From Struthidea cinerea (lineage: Eukaryota > Chordata > Aves > Passeriformes > Corcoracidae), in contig VZTI01000687.1 of NCBI GenBank assembly GCA_013397865.1, positions 1,591,559 through 1,655,558 of the forward strand: a stretch of DNA of 64,000 bases, read 5' to 3'. The notes beneath the pieces are model-generated. The model saw only the letters and a list, made by a program, of their open reading frames with translations, made no database searches and had not been told where the DNA came from. The position numbers were made by a program, and so were the translations under genes. Below are positions 47,360 through 59,100 of this stretch, piece by piece (position 1 is the first letter of the stretch; each line of letters begins with the position of its first letter).

Positions 47360-48704
47360 TTATCTCACACTTGCTTCTGTTCCTGCTCCCACTCTCCTCA
47401 TCTTCCAATGTTCGGCCTGGCGGGGAGAAGTGAAAACTAGAGGAAATAGACCTTGTTTCAATAGAGACGGCTTCAAAATGTTCAGCTGTTTGTTATTTCC
47501 ATATTTACTTTTCCAATTTACTTTTGGAGCCAGGCTAGCTAAAGGAAAGGCCAATCCTTGTGCACCGTTGCAGTTTAATACCTATGATATGCAAGAAGAA
47601 AATTAATTTGACTGAGGATTTTGCTTCATGAAGTAATTACAGCACAAAGCATAAAAAGGCTGTGTTTTGTCTAGAGCCGCCAAAGTCCTGGTTTGCATCA
47701 TGAGGTCATGTTTAGGATGACAAATGTTTGCACAAACAGCATCTTATACTATCTCACATCGCCTCTCTCCACCTTTACTGACAGGATTTTTGGAGATGGA
47801 GAGGAACATGATAGTAAATTTTTCTTCAGTCCCAGATGTGTTAAAATTGAAGCTTTAAGCCACAGGGCAGGAGAAGGGCAATACAAATGTGGGAGGATGC
47901 TGAGTTCATGGGGCTGCTCAGACTCCAAAATATATCCAATGTCTACTATCCACTACTGTCTGTGGAGGAGGGTTGTAGGCACCAGCACAGCACAATTAAG
48001 GTTGGATTGATTCAAGAAAAACCCTCACGTAAGACATACCATTTCCCTGGTATCTTCAGGACAGTCTGATTTTTTTTATTTTGATTTTTTAAGGCACCTC
48101 TCTGGATTCAAATCCTTCTGAAATTGTATGTGAATACTTTGATAAACTGAGTAGAGCTAGTTTTGGTAAAAAATTGCAGAGTTTTTCATTAATTTGGTGA
48201 TATTTGCAACACCTTTCACAACTGAAAGCAGCAGTTCAATTATCACTATTTTGCAGACAGAAAACACTTGGAAAAACAAAGCAAATCAAAATGTGCTGGC
48301 AAAGCACATGTCTCGCTGCCTTCACATGGCCAGTCCCTATCAATCAAACAGTCACCTCTGCTACCAGGGAGCCCATAAAATGCCAATCACATCACAGTTC
48401 AAAACAGTCCATCCTGCTGCTAACCTGTATCATGGCAAATTTGGTCAAGACTGATGAAATGTATGGATTTTAAGTTTGCTTAGAAAAATTAACTCAAACT
48501 CTAGAGAACTACCCACAGAAAAAAAAGTTACAGGAATGGTAAACTTATAAAAAACCAGAAAATTCCTAGATTAAAGTCACTGGGGAGCAATGCACTCACC
48601 AGCATTTTCTGCCTTACCTGGGTGTTTATGTGGGAGATCTTTAGATCCAGCTTGTGCAATGACTGCTGGAGCTGAGCTCTGAATGTGTCATCAAAGCACT
48701 CGGG
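47360..48704 (-). other. candidate two-exon minus-strand frame (speculative)
   Basis: Candidate internal exon 48,704-48,618 is 87 bases, exactly 29 codons, between a modest acceptor (GTCACCCACAG) and a strong donor (ACCCAG|GTAAGG). It encodes an amphipathic helix, including TFRAQLQQSLHKLDLKIS, with hydrophobic residues every three to four positions. The next strong acceptor, TTTTCACTTCTCCCCGCCAG, gives a second exon at 47,416 that continues in phase for 18 codons to a TAA at 47,362-47,360. The direction is divergent from ALDH1A3, so a shared promoter in the gap is conceivable. No known family was recognised, no first exon was found, and chance cannot be excluded. Confidence 0.25.
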
Positions 48705-48714
48705 CTGTGGGTGA

Positions 48715-51700
48715 CTCACATCGGGAAATTGAAATTACGAAGACCCTTTTTTTATTCATCACTACCTGCCTTCTTTCCTCACTGATAATATAGGGTCAGC
48801 ATCCTCTCAAAATTACTGGAAAAGGAAACAGTGCATGTGAAACTCTCAGACACTGCTGTCATGAGCACCATGGAAAAACCATACGGAAATGAATAATTTT
48901 GTGCCCAAAGCACAGTTTGAATAACAGGCAGTAAAAAGCCCCTTCACTGCACATTAAACAAGAGGAGAATAAATCATGAGGGGAGTTGCTCCCTCAGGAG
49001 CAGCAACCATTGCCAATGCAGAGTGAGGGGGATGCCTGTAGGAAAAGGGTGTGGATAACTCAATTACAGTTCATCTGGATGAGAAAAACCAGGCAAATTC
49101 TGGACACTCTGGTCTGTTGAATGCTGGAGTGTAGAGTCTCAGTAGCCTTTTGGAGTATATTGTTTCACACACGTATTTATGTTTGTGTGTGCATGGGCTT
49201 TGGGGTATATGGAAAATAAGTGGGATAAGCTTTGGCTCTGTGCCAGGTTGACTGCTCTACACAGCTATGGCACTGCTGGTCAGCTGAGACCTAGATGAAA
49301 AAAAAGCTTTGAAATATCAACTGATCAGTTTGTAGAGTATCTTTCAGTGGCTACAGCACCGCTGGCCGGGCAAACGCAGCCCTCCAATATGTGCCCCACT
49401 GCCAAGCCTGTCTTCATCCATGGGGCAGGATGCCAAAGGGGTCTAGAAACACTGTATTTCCAGATGTCTTCACTGACCCTCTGTATACAACTCCCTGCAC
49501 TCCTGGGCCAGGGCATAAGATACAGCAGGGTATATTTGGAGGAGTTACCACCGGCAATAACCCCTTCATTAAGGTTAAACAAGGTTGGGAAGTAAGAGAA
49601 ATTAATTCCTACAGGGACCCTTAGCATCCCTAAGAGATAGGGAGACAGCTGCATCATAGCAGGAACATGTCCTCTGATTGTGCTTGGCACTGACAGGCAG
49701 AACAGCACAGAGAACTGTGGTCAGGTCTCACTCATGGGGGCAGATTTAAGAGTGCACGTGTCCAGCCCAACCATGGGAAGATGATCTTTGTTCTGCTTGG
49801 CAGAGCAGAGCTAGTGTACTGACAGTCTAAAAACCTTCTGTGAGATACAGCTCTGTGGAATATTTCCAGGGAATTCACAGCCATTGCTGTCACTGCAGCA
49901 GGTTAAGGACATATTGCCGAGATCTCTGCAACAGGAGAACACAACAGGGTGACTCAGTAGTGATGTGACCTCTCATCAACAGATGCTCTTCCTCATGCTC
50001 ATGTTTCTGACACATTGATCAGCTGTTGCAAACTTAGGTAAAACCCATTTTTTCAGTCCTTCTATCCTGGTGGTGGCATGGCCGTCCTGAAGCGCAGGAA
50101 TGCATGTAAAATGTCTCACGCTTGTTCTGATCAGGGCTCCACAGATGCTTTTAGGGCTTCTCCCACTCAGAAGTCTGGAGGCGCGAGTGTTTCCACCTCT
50201 GTGGATCTGGTATAAGCACAAAAGACACATCTGGTAACAAAAGACACATCTCTTCTGGGGCTGGTGGACTTCCCGCTTATGACATGATTGAGTTTGCCCA
50301 ACAAGGGACTAGTCAGTGTCCACAAAACTCTTTGACAGCAGAACATTTGTTACTCTTCCTGTGACGTTACCAGAGGAAACATTGCACACAGCTATGTATA
50401 TCCATTAAAGTCTATTATTTTAGCTCATTCATATGTCACTGACTCACCATTCATTCACTTTGTACAACCTTTTAAAGTCTTACACATCCCCAAACCCTGT
50501 ACATGGAATTTCTGCCTTAGATGTATCTCACGCTGCACCAACATTAACTTGAAGAGGCAATAATTTCCCCAGGAGCGTCCTGTATAAAATCTTCCTCATC
50601 AGAGATAAGAGACAAGGTCATTCCACATGAGACAACCCACTGGAATGACTCTTTAGACACTGCTTGTTCTGGAACTTCTTATTCATCATTCTCCTCATCC
50701 TGATATTTTGTCCTCCAATTGCAAAAGTACTTTCCACTTCCACTGAGTGTTTCTGTGGGCAAGGTACAGGCAGAAATGGAAAAACTCCTCTTCATTGGGA
50801 CTAGGAATACATCGGGATTTGGCTAAGAGATTTCTTCTAGCTTGGGTGCGTTTGTAGCTTTTGTGGGAAATAGCAACTGGACAATTAAAAATGGACAACT
50901 TAGAAATAAACATTTCTGCGCCAATCACCATCAGATAGGTTTTCACCTGGGCAGAGGGCCTCCAAAAATATCCTGCAAGCTGCAAGGAGCGGGGGTTGAT
51001 TCATCGAGGTACTTTCCCTTCTGAATCAGCACTAAATCTACGCCACTGTGATACCACAGGCTATCTGCCTTTGGAAGCTCTGAGTATTTTTAAGCATTCT
51101 AACAGCAAAGTGCTGACTATTGCTGGGGATTACAGATTCTGTGGAACATTTTGGAAGATAACTTCTGGCATCTTGCCACTTGTTATATGGAAAAATATGA
51201 TGTATTATCTTCCATGTGTGTGGGGGTGTAAGGGTGCTCCGAGTGTCCTGGCCCCCAGCCTGCAAAGACTTACACATATTTTATGCAGAATAAAGTTAAG
51301 CAATACATAATGAACTTGTTCAGGCTCAGAGCCTAGATCTGTCACTTAAGACATGTTCCATATCCTTTAGAACTTCTCAAAAGACAGCATCTTTCTTGAT
51401 GCTCCAAGTACGCTACTATGAACGCCATGCTGGAGGTTGGCTGTGTGGGACACAAATATGCTGGTTATCAGTGTAGGACTTTTCAGTGGAAGGGCCTGGT
51501 CCTACCCCAGCTGGCTGGAGTCCTTTGACTGGGATAGTCGGACTGGGATGGTCAAACTGGTCCCAGACTCCTGTACACACACAAGATGTGGAGGAGCCGC
51601 TGTTAGATGCACATCAGACATTTGATGTCATATTCTTCTCCTACTATCAGTCCTGGAAAGCTCTCCAGAGGCACTGAGTGAAGGACGAGGTATAGCAGGT

Positions 51701-51970
51701 TGAGGTAAGGATGTCAGGGCACCAGAAGTAGCAGAAAAAGGCCCTTATTTCTGGGACACAGTGGTGTTATTCCCATGGAGACCCCTGCAAGGGTCCTCCC
51801 ATGAATGACTTCTGGGAGGGTTTGGGTGGGATGTGGAGGCAGAAGGCAGCAGAGGGCACATCCTCCCATGCTCACCCCAGTGCCACCCGTTGGGGGAAGC
51901 CAGGGTGGCTGCTCTACCCCCCAAAGCCCATCTGGGCACATCCAGCTCCCCCCCTTCACTGCCCTCGGCT
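48715..51970. other. intergenic upstream of the ALDH1A3 gap, no gene recognised
   Basis: Mostly AT-rich, non-repetitive DNA that becomes GC-rich from about 51,820. No CR1 copy, no protein similarity. If exon 1 lies in the gap, the last kilobase would be proximal ALDH1A3 promoter. Confidence 0.6.
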
Positions 51971-52290
51971 GTGGGGAGCCCTGAGGGGCCACCATGGGGA
52001 GCCCTGTAGGAGTCCTGTGGGGAGCAACGTCAGAGCCGTGTGTGGAGCTCTGAGGGAGCCCTGCAGGAGCCCTGCGGGAGCACTGAGGGGAGCACTGAGG
52101 GGAGCACTGCTGGGAGCCCTGAGGGAGCAATGTCAGAGCCCTTTGGGAGCCCTTTGGGACTCTGTGGAGAGCCCTGCGGAGAACCATTTATGGCCTGAGG
52201 GGAATCCCTTGGAACCCTGTGGAGAGCCCTTTGGAAGCCCTTTGGGATCCTGTGAGCCGCCCTTTGGGAGCCCTTTGAGCCCCTGTGGGG
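51971..52290. repeat. imperfect minisatellite, GGGAGCCCTKTG-like unit
   Basis: A degenerate array of units built on GGGAGCCCT followed by GTGG, GAGG or TTG, spaced about 12-15 bases, runs up to the assembly gap. Because the spacing is often a multiple of three, both strands contain long open frames made only of the repeat (Gly-Ala-Leu-Arg or Gly-Ser-Pro-Leu on plus); these are not genes. Such GC-rich arrays near promoters are common in birds and may be why the assembly broke here. Confidence 0.85.
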
Positions 52291-52308
52291 ACAGCGGTGC
52301 CGGAGCGC

Positions 52309-52712
52309 NNNNNNNNNNNNNNNNNNNNNNNNNNNNNNNNNNNNNNNNNNNNNNNNNNNNNNNNNNNNNNNNNNNNNNNNNNNNNNNNNNNNNNNNNNNN
52401 NNNNNNNNNNNNNNNNNNNNNNNNNNNNNNNNNNNNNNNNNNNNNNNNNNNNNNNNNNNNNNNNNNNNNNNNNNNNNNNNNNNNNNNNNNNNNNNNNNNN
52501 NNNNNNNNNNNNNNNNNNNNNNNNNNNNNNNNNNNNNNNNNNNNNNNNNNNNNNNNNNNNNNNNNNNNNNNNNNNNNNNNNNNNNNNNNNNNNNNNNNNN
52601 NNNNNNNNNNNNNNNNNNNNNNNNNNNNNNNNNNNNNNNNNNNNNNNNNNNNNNNNNNNNNNNNNNNNNNNNNNNNNNNNNNNNNNNNNNNNNNNNNNNN
52701 NNNNNNNNNNNN
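52309..52712. other. assembly gap (404 N), probable site of ALDH1A3 exon 1
   Basis: There are 404 ambiguous bases here. The left flank is a GC-rich minisatellite and the right flank is GC- and CpG-rich (for example CGGGTGGG and GTGTCGCCGATG). Gaps in avian assemblies often fall in GC-rich promoters. The gap lies 3.3 kb before exon 2 in the right orientation, and no exon 1 was found elsewhere. That it holds the ALDH1A3 promoter and first exon is inference. The N count may be a placeholder, not a measured length. Confidence 0.7.
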
Positions 52713-55700
52713 CGGGTGGGCTTTGCCGTGGTGTCGCCGATGCTCAGTGAAGTCAGGGTGGCGGTGACGTGTTGTATTTTTAATACAAAATTTTCACCCT
52801 CAATGTTGTTTTTCTTAGCTTTTTAAAATTCCTTCTGCTGTCGAGATAGTACGTTTTTAGGGGTTTGAGGTTGAGCGAGCAGATGACAGTGGTGTTTCTA
52901 ATGGAGCAACACTTGCCCCAGTCCCTAATGTCCAAAACCTAACTTTTCCTTTTTAATGCAATAACCCCACCAAAGCTGTTGCACTGCCCCAGGTGCCCTG
53001 GGCTCCTCGCCCTGGCGCCTGACACCATCTTCCCCTCCCAACCCACCCGTGAACGCCTCCAGCTCCCTGCTGGTGCTAAGCAAAATCCGATTTGGATGGG
53101 GTGAGCCTGGGCAGGGCGAGGAGGGGTTTATCCCTCAGGAAGCCGCTTGCTGGGGCTGTGTTCAACCGTCCTTGACCCACAGCTCCCCTGCGGGGAGGTG
53201 GCTCGGTGCCGGTGGTGGTGAGCACAGGGAGCCTGGAGCAGGGCCGGTGTCCGGCGGGACTGGGCCTTGTGGAAAGGCTCTGCTGTGAGACTGGAGCCAT
53301 CCTGTCGCTCCAAAGGAGAAGCGGTGCTCATGTTGGTGACTCTTCATCCCAATTCCGTGGCCTCCCCACGGGATGAGGAGTCGGGCACTGAGCCCACACA
53401 AACCCTCACCTCTCTGCTCACCATTGAGCTTCCCTTTAAACAGTCGCTCCTGACCTTTTGGCATAAACCAAAGGCTCCTGAGCTTGATATCTCTGTCCCT
53501 TAGAGGTGAGGCCTGTGTGGAGCTGAGCAGGGCTGCAGAAATCCCTGCTCCCAATGCAGCTGTAGCTCTGCGATCACCGAGTCGTTTTTTGTTCCACAAC
53601 AGCCTGACCCCGCTGCCTTGCGCAGTGGGGAAAGCGTCCCGGCTGGTTATGCTGCTGCGGAGCCTTGACTGCCATAATTTCAACTTTGTGCCTGGAATAA
53701 AAGAGCTGGAGGGGCTGAATGAGTGCATTACTTTTGCCTTTTTGTATTAAATATTAAGAAAAAACAGCTCCTTCCCTTGCACTGAGAAGGAGTGAACAGC
53801 AATAGCTTATCCAGAGATGTGTTGATTTGAATTATGCATTCAAAGTAGTGAAACAGATTAGCAATTAGAAGTAATCACTGGACTGGATTAATTTTTAACA
53901 TCCCAAATTTATCTACTCTTTATTTGTCAGATAAACTTGTCATTTAGCAGCAAATTGGATCTGCAGCTGCTGATTGCAGAATGGCGTAATGCTTCACAAA
54001 CAGCTCTTTCCTGTGTCCAAAATGGACACGGCCATTTGAGTTCTTCTTAAACATCCAAATGCTCTGGTTTTTGTTATTTTTATTGTTGTGAACACTTTTA
54101 AACACTCCTTAGGGATCTTACCCTGCAGCCGTGTGTGTTTTAAAACACACAGTTTACGCTCCACAGTTTTGCCAGAGACTGTGAGCACTGAAAGAGTCAA
54201 GGTAGTATCTTTAAAGTGGAAACCAACGTAAATTAAAAGTGTGAGTTTGATGTTTGATCTGATGCTTCCGGTGCATCTGAGAAAATAATGAGCAGCGGTC
54301 AATTTTCATAAAACTGTGAGGGGTTTTGTGCAAGCTCTGAGTTTCACCAGATGTTTACAGCTGACAGAATGCTTCCCTCTGCTTAGAGGAGATTTTTATT
54401 TTTGGTTCTACCAGTTACGGGGCTGGGGAAGGGGCAAAATTTTTCAACAAAGATCTTACTTATAGAGCAGCTTAGTGTTGTCATGGGTATGTGATGGAAG
54501 TGATCTGTCCACAATTCCTTGTCTCATATTCTGGCTATGAAGCATCAACTGCTGATATATTATTTGATTTGATTTCAACTCCTGGCACCAAAGACTTGGG
54601 ATATGTGATGGATTCCCAGAATGATGCCAGTGTATATGCTATGTTTAAAACAGCCTGATCCTGTCACTCGTGTTTTACTGCTTGGTAGGAACATCACTTT
54701 CCCGCAGAATTAGTGTTGAATGCAAAGGAAAAATCAGTAACCTTTGCAAACCTTAGTGTAAGCATATACCTGATACTGTAATTTTACAGTTCCTGTCATA
54801 TTTCCTACATTTATGACTTCATTAGTGAAACACATAAAAACTGAAGCTAAAATGTGTAAGTGTTCAAATGTAGCACTTGGATAGCAGTGGTAGTTTGGGA
54901 GCACTGGTGTCTTAAACTGGAGTTAATATTTCTAACATTGTATCTTTTCTTGTGACTTCCCTTGGCAACATTTTTTGTGAATTTTTCTTTTTCTCGGCCT
55001 GTGTGAAACAGGTGGGTCCAGCAGTGCAGCTTCTACGCCAATTACACTTCAGATGCTTTGTGCAGAAATAGTAAGAAAAAGTCCTTTCAGGAAAAAAAAG
55101 CTGCACAAGGAAAGAAAACTATGACCCAAAGCAGTGGGAATTCCGAATGTAAGAGATGCAACATTAATCTCCTGGTGGTGTGTAGAGACTCATAAACAAG
55201 ATTGCAAATATGGATGGCTTCCAAATAAAAGTACTAGCTTACAGCCACTAGCAGGCTACTAATAAAGATTACTTCATCTAATCTTATTTAAAGTATATTT
55301 ATAAAATACAACACTGCCAAGTTAGATCACAGCGTGGATAAGATGCATGTTGAATCAATTAATTGGATATAGGTATTCATGCTCTGTTTACAGTGAGTAA
55401 CAACACTCCAGAATTTAATGCATTTTAAGTTACGCAATGCTGGGACTGTTTGTTCTTGCTCTGGAAATGCAATATTTTGAAACACTTAAATCTTGTCACA
55501 GATGACTCCAAGTGACGTGGGAGGCTTGATCCGGCCTGTGACAAGGCATGGTGGGGTAGAACTTAGCCAGAACCTGCCTCCTCCGGACATGGCCAGAGGG
55601 GGGAGCAAGCTGTGGAGGTAGCCCAGGGCAGGGCACAAATAGCCAAGTAATAATTGTACAGTGACACGTAACAAGGGGCTCCTTTTGCCTGAACCATACA

Positions 55701-56022
55701 AGTTTCTCTTGGTGTCTGCTTGCTGTTCCCGTTGGATGTATTTCAAGAACTGTCTGTTTCTCACTGTCAAATCCCAGTGTTGTACTGTGTGGGACCCATC
55801 CTCTGCCTTCCTCTGGCTCAAAACTACCTGGGTGCACAAAGTTTGTAGAAATGCTTCTGTATTGCCAGCAGTGGCCCTGGGAGAGAGACTGAGTACACTT
55901 GACTCTGCCAGAGATGGAAGTTGAAGAGCCTTTGGACCTTTGAGGAGCACTTGTGTGGTTTTTTTCTATATCAGTTGTTTTTCTTTCTCCTGCCCATCCT
56001 ACTCCCCTTGCTCTATCTTCAG
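52713..56022 (+). other. probable ALDH1A3 intron 1 (part)
   Basis: The first 900 bases are GC-rich, like the shoulder of a promoter CpG island; the rest is AT-rich and free of recognisable transposons. No exon ending in an Asn-Leu-Glu-Val-Lys-type sequence was found. Between 53,755 and 54,000 lies an AT-rich non-repetitive block with several homeodomain-type cores (TTAATT, CAATTAG, GGATTA) and an octamer-like ATGCAT, a candidate intronic enhancer. A 20-base perfect palindrome sits at 54,132-54,151. Confidence 0.6.
54132..54151. repeat. 20-base perfect palindrome in intron 1
   Basis: TGTGTGTTTTAAAACACACA is its own exact reverse complement, with no spacer. No repeat family is apparent around it. 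Confidence 0.9.
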
Positions 56023-56127
56023 ATATTTATTAACAATGAATGGCACGAGTCTACAAGTGGAAAGAAGTTCCCTACCTACAACCCTTCAACGTTGGAGAAA
56101 ATTTGTGACATTGAGGAAGGAGATAAG
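56023..56127 (+). CDS. ALDH1A3: ALDH1A3 exon 2
   Basis: This 105-base exon encodes 35 residues, beginning IFINNEWHES and ending CDIEEGDK, the conserved N-terminal beta strands of ALDH1A enzymes. The acceptor is a pyrimidine-rich tract ending CTATCTTCAG (AG at 56,021-56,022) and the donor is AAG|GTAAGT at 56,128. Both borders are phase 0, as in other ALDH1A genes. From memory of the human protein, about 28 of 35 residues agree and no gap is needed. The frame also stays open into the intron on both sides, which is chance: the family similarity stops exactly at the splice sites. Confidence 0.96.
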
Positions 56128-59100
56128 GTAAGTGTTGTTGGACAAGCAGTGCAAAAGACATTTTCCAGGGGATTTCTTTTTGTAGGGAAGCACACAGAGG
56201 AAAAACTGGCTTTTAACAACAACATCCATCTGGCCAGACTGAGCTGGAGGTCTGGGACACTTGATGTGAAGAATTACGTGGGCTGGGTGGGATCAATCCT
56301 GTCCAACTTGTCAGAGACACTTTCCCTGGTAGGAACTGGCTGCTGAACACTGTCAGAGGAATGAGATTGAGCATCATTCTTGTGGTATAGACTGGAAGGA
56401 AGCAGCCAGCCTGAGGAAGTAGCAATGATGGTGTGTACACATCCCTGACAGGACTTGGGCCCCGTGTTGGGGATGGTTTATACACCACCTATAGGGCAGC
56501 CTGTTGAACTGAACTGAAACTCCCCCTTTTTTAAACACAGTCAACAAATAACCTGGGTGCTTGCGGGAATTTAAGCTCAGTCATGCAAACATTGACCACT
56601 TGCTGCTGGAGGTGTGGTGCTGCTTTTCCAGCTGGTATTCTGGGTTCTGGCCTCCTGCACAAATGTGGCAGCTCTCACTAAAACCAAACCAGTATCTCAA
56701 GAGCTTTAGTAGTCCCTGGCCGGCCCTGGTGTGCTGTAGAGTAACCTGAGATGTAACTGCTTGGGTTTGGTAACAGTCTGAGGTAAGGAACAATCACGTG
56801 TGATGCTTTTTTTGTCCAAAGCAGCTCATCATGTATGGGCCAGCTGGTCTGACCTATGGAAAAGAGCTGGGCCAAGATCTGGCTTTGCGCAGGAAGTCAT
56901 GGGAAGCTGATTCACAGCTGCTGTGCTGTGCCATGGCTTTGGTAGCTCTTTGCTGTGGGCAGTAAGTGATGGGCAGCATGGCCATTTCTGCCTGCACTGA
57001 CATCTTTTTCTTGGTATTTAAGCTTGTCCAATGCTTGTGAGGCAGCCTCCAAGACTTATTGCCACTGGGGATCTGTGCATCCATGGGGCAATTACACATT
57101 GAGGCAGAACCAAACATTATGTGTAATTTCTTTATCCTGACTGGGTAGGACACAACTGTGTTTAATTGCAGTGGCATGTAAACAGTGGAATTGAAGCTGA
57201 CTCTGATGCAACTGTATTTTGATAGGCAGAAACCATGACGTTGTTATTGTTCCCTGAGCTAAGTGTCTCCTCAAGCAGCTACAGAGTATTGCATGAGCAG
57301 TTTGTGCCTGCTTCTTAATGTTGGCTAAAGAAAATTTTTATACAGAACTTACAGCCCAGTTTTGCAGTTTGCCTCCTTGAGATTTGTCCCTGTCTGAATT
57401 CAGCTTCTAGTTTGCAGGAGAGTTGCTGTAAACTTTTCCAGGCAGTGGAGCTCTCTTCCCCTGGGTACTAGTACAGGTGACTGACGTCTACGTGGAAGTT
57501 GCAGCCAAGAATGTAAGCTAGCTGTGCTTTGGGTGCTGAAAGCCTCTTCTACGCCTATATATCACACCTTTTAAAACAATTTTTTGCTCTAAGTAGGTTT
57601 TTCCAAGAAACAGAGTGGGAATTAGACCTGGATCTGGATTAATTAAAAACAGTCATGGGTGACAACCATCCCCAATAGCTGTTTGCCTTCTGGTGACACT
57701 TGACCATGTCTCTTCTGGCAAACTAAGGTCCTTGAGGCTTCCCTTGCTCTGGTTCATCCCCTCTTGGGGCTATAACTCCAGTCTGCTGGAGTCACCACAG
57801 GAGGGGGTGAGTCATGTTTGGTGGTGCTTTCCAGTGCCTTGTCCCCATGTGTCACTGTACTTGCTGTGCTGGCCAGTGCTGCTGCAGGGGTGGCAGTTCC
57901 TGCTACTGGCTCTGGCTTCAGCTGTGCTCTTCCAGGTTTGGCTCTGGCTTCACAGCAGACTGGGAGCAGAACTCCCCTTCCCAAGCCCTGAACAGAAACC
58001 TGCCCCTCCCTGGCCACGCGGAGTGTTTTGCTTAGACTGCACGTGAGGGGTGGAAATTTGGCATCCGATATCTAAGTGATGACAGGTTAGTCTGGTGCTG
58101 AAACTTGGCCAATGCTTTATAAGCCTAGAAGCAAAGGTTTTGTTGTCCGTTCTTTAATTACGGAATTGTCCTTGATGGGACAGTTGAGGGATAAAGAAAA
58201 GTCTGTGTGGAAAAAGAAGCCCTGAAAATAAAATGGTAGATGTGTCCACTGGATGCTGGGAGGCTTTTTACCTCACAAATAAAAGCTTAGTGTCCAACTG
58301 TATGCCAGGTTGATAATGGAAAAGGAGTAACTCTGGTGCTGTGCTGGTGCTAACACTTGGAGACAGGCTTTTTCCTTCTAGCAGCTTGCTGGCATCTATC
58401 AAGGGCAGGGGGAAAAGTGCTCCTTCTTCAAAGGAGGGCCCAGATCAGTTGCCACAGAGCATGGGCAGCAGGTCCACAGCTGTGGCTGTCAAGTCTCTGT
58501 CACGGTCATTTCTAAACAGTTCACTCTTGTGTGGATCTTTGAAGGGTTGTGAGAGTGATTTGCTCACAGTCAGCCTGTCCCCTTCAGACTGTAGTGGCAA
58601 GCTGAGGTAAGACCACAGCAGACTTGCGGTGCCCTCAATAATGATTTTGGACATTTCAGGCTGTTATGATGCTGTTTGTAGCTGTTTAGAGCTTGAGTTT
58701 GGAAGTTAAAGCAATTCAATGCGTGGACTGTTTGCAGGAGAGCAGGTCAGGGAACCTCTTCTGACTGAGAAGCTGTGACATGCTTGGGCACTATGTCAGA
58801 AAAGTGCCTTTCCAAAGATGTACACAGTGGAGTCTTTTTGAAGCAGTCAGTAGTTGAATTGAAAAAAGAGGGTTTCCAGTGGGTGTGCTCCATTCCTGGC
58901 ACATCTCCTCACTGGAGCACTATGGGGCACCCTGAGATTGAAGCAGGGCAAGGCTTTTTTGCAGGTGTTTTCCCTACTCACAGAGCCAGTGGGGTGATGG
59001 TCTTCACTGTGCTCTGCAGCATGCTGCTGGGGCAGGAGAGAGGAAAAAAAGACAGGAGAGAAAAAAGGAGCAGCAATGAGCAGGACCTGAGGTAGAGGAG

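Noticed and set aside
51801..52826. Long plus-strand open frame of 341 codons
   Set aside because: It consists of minisatellite translation and 404 N bases read through; there is no real continuous coding evidence.
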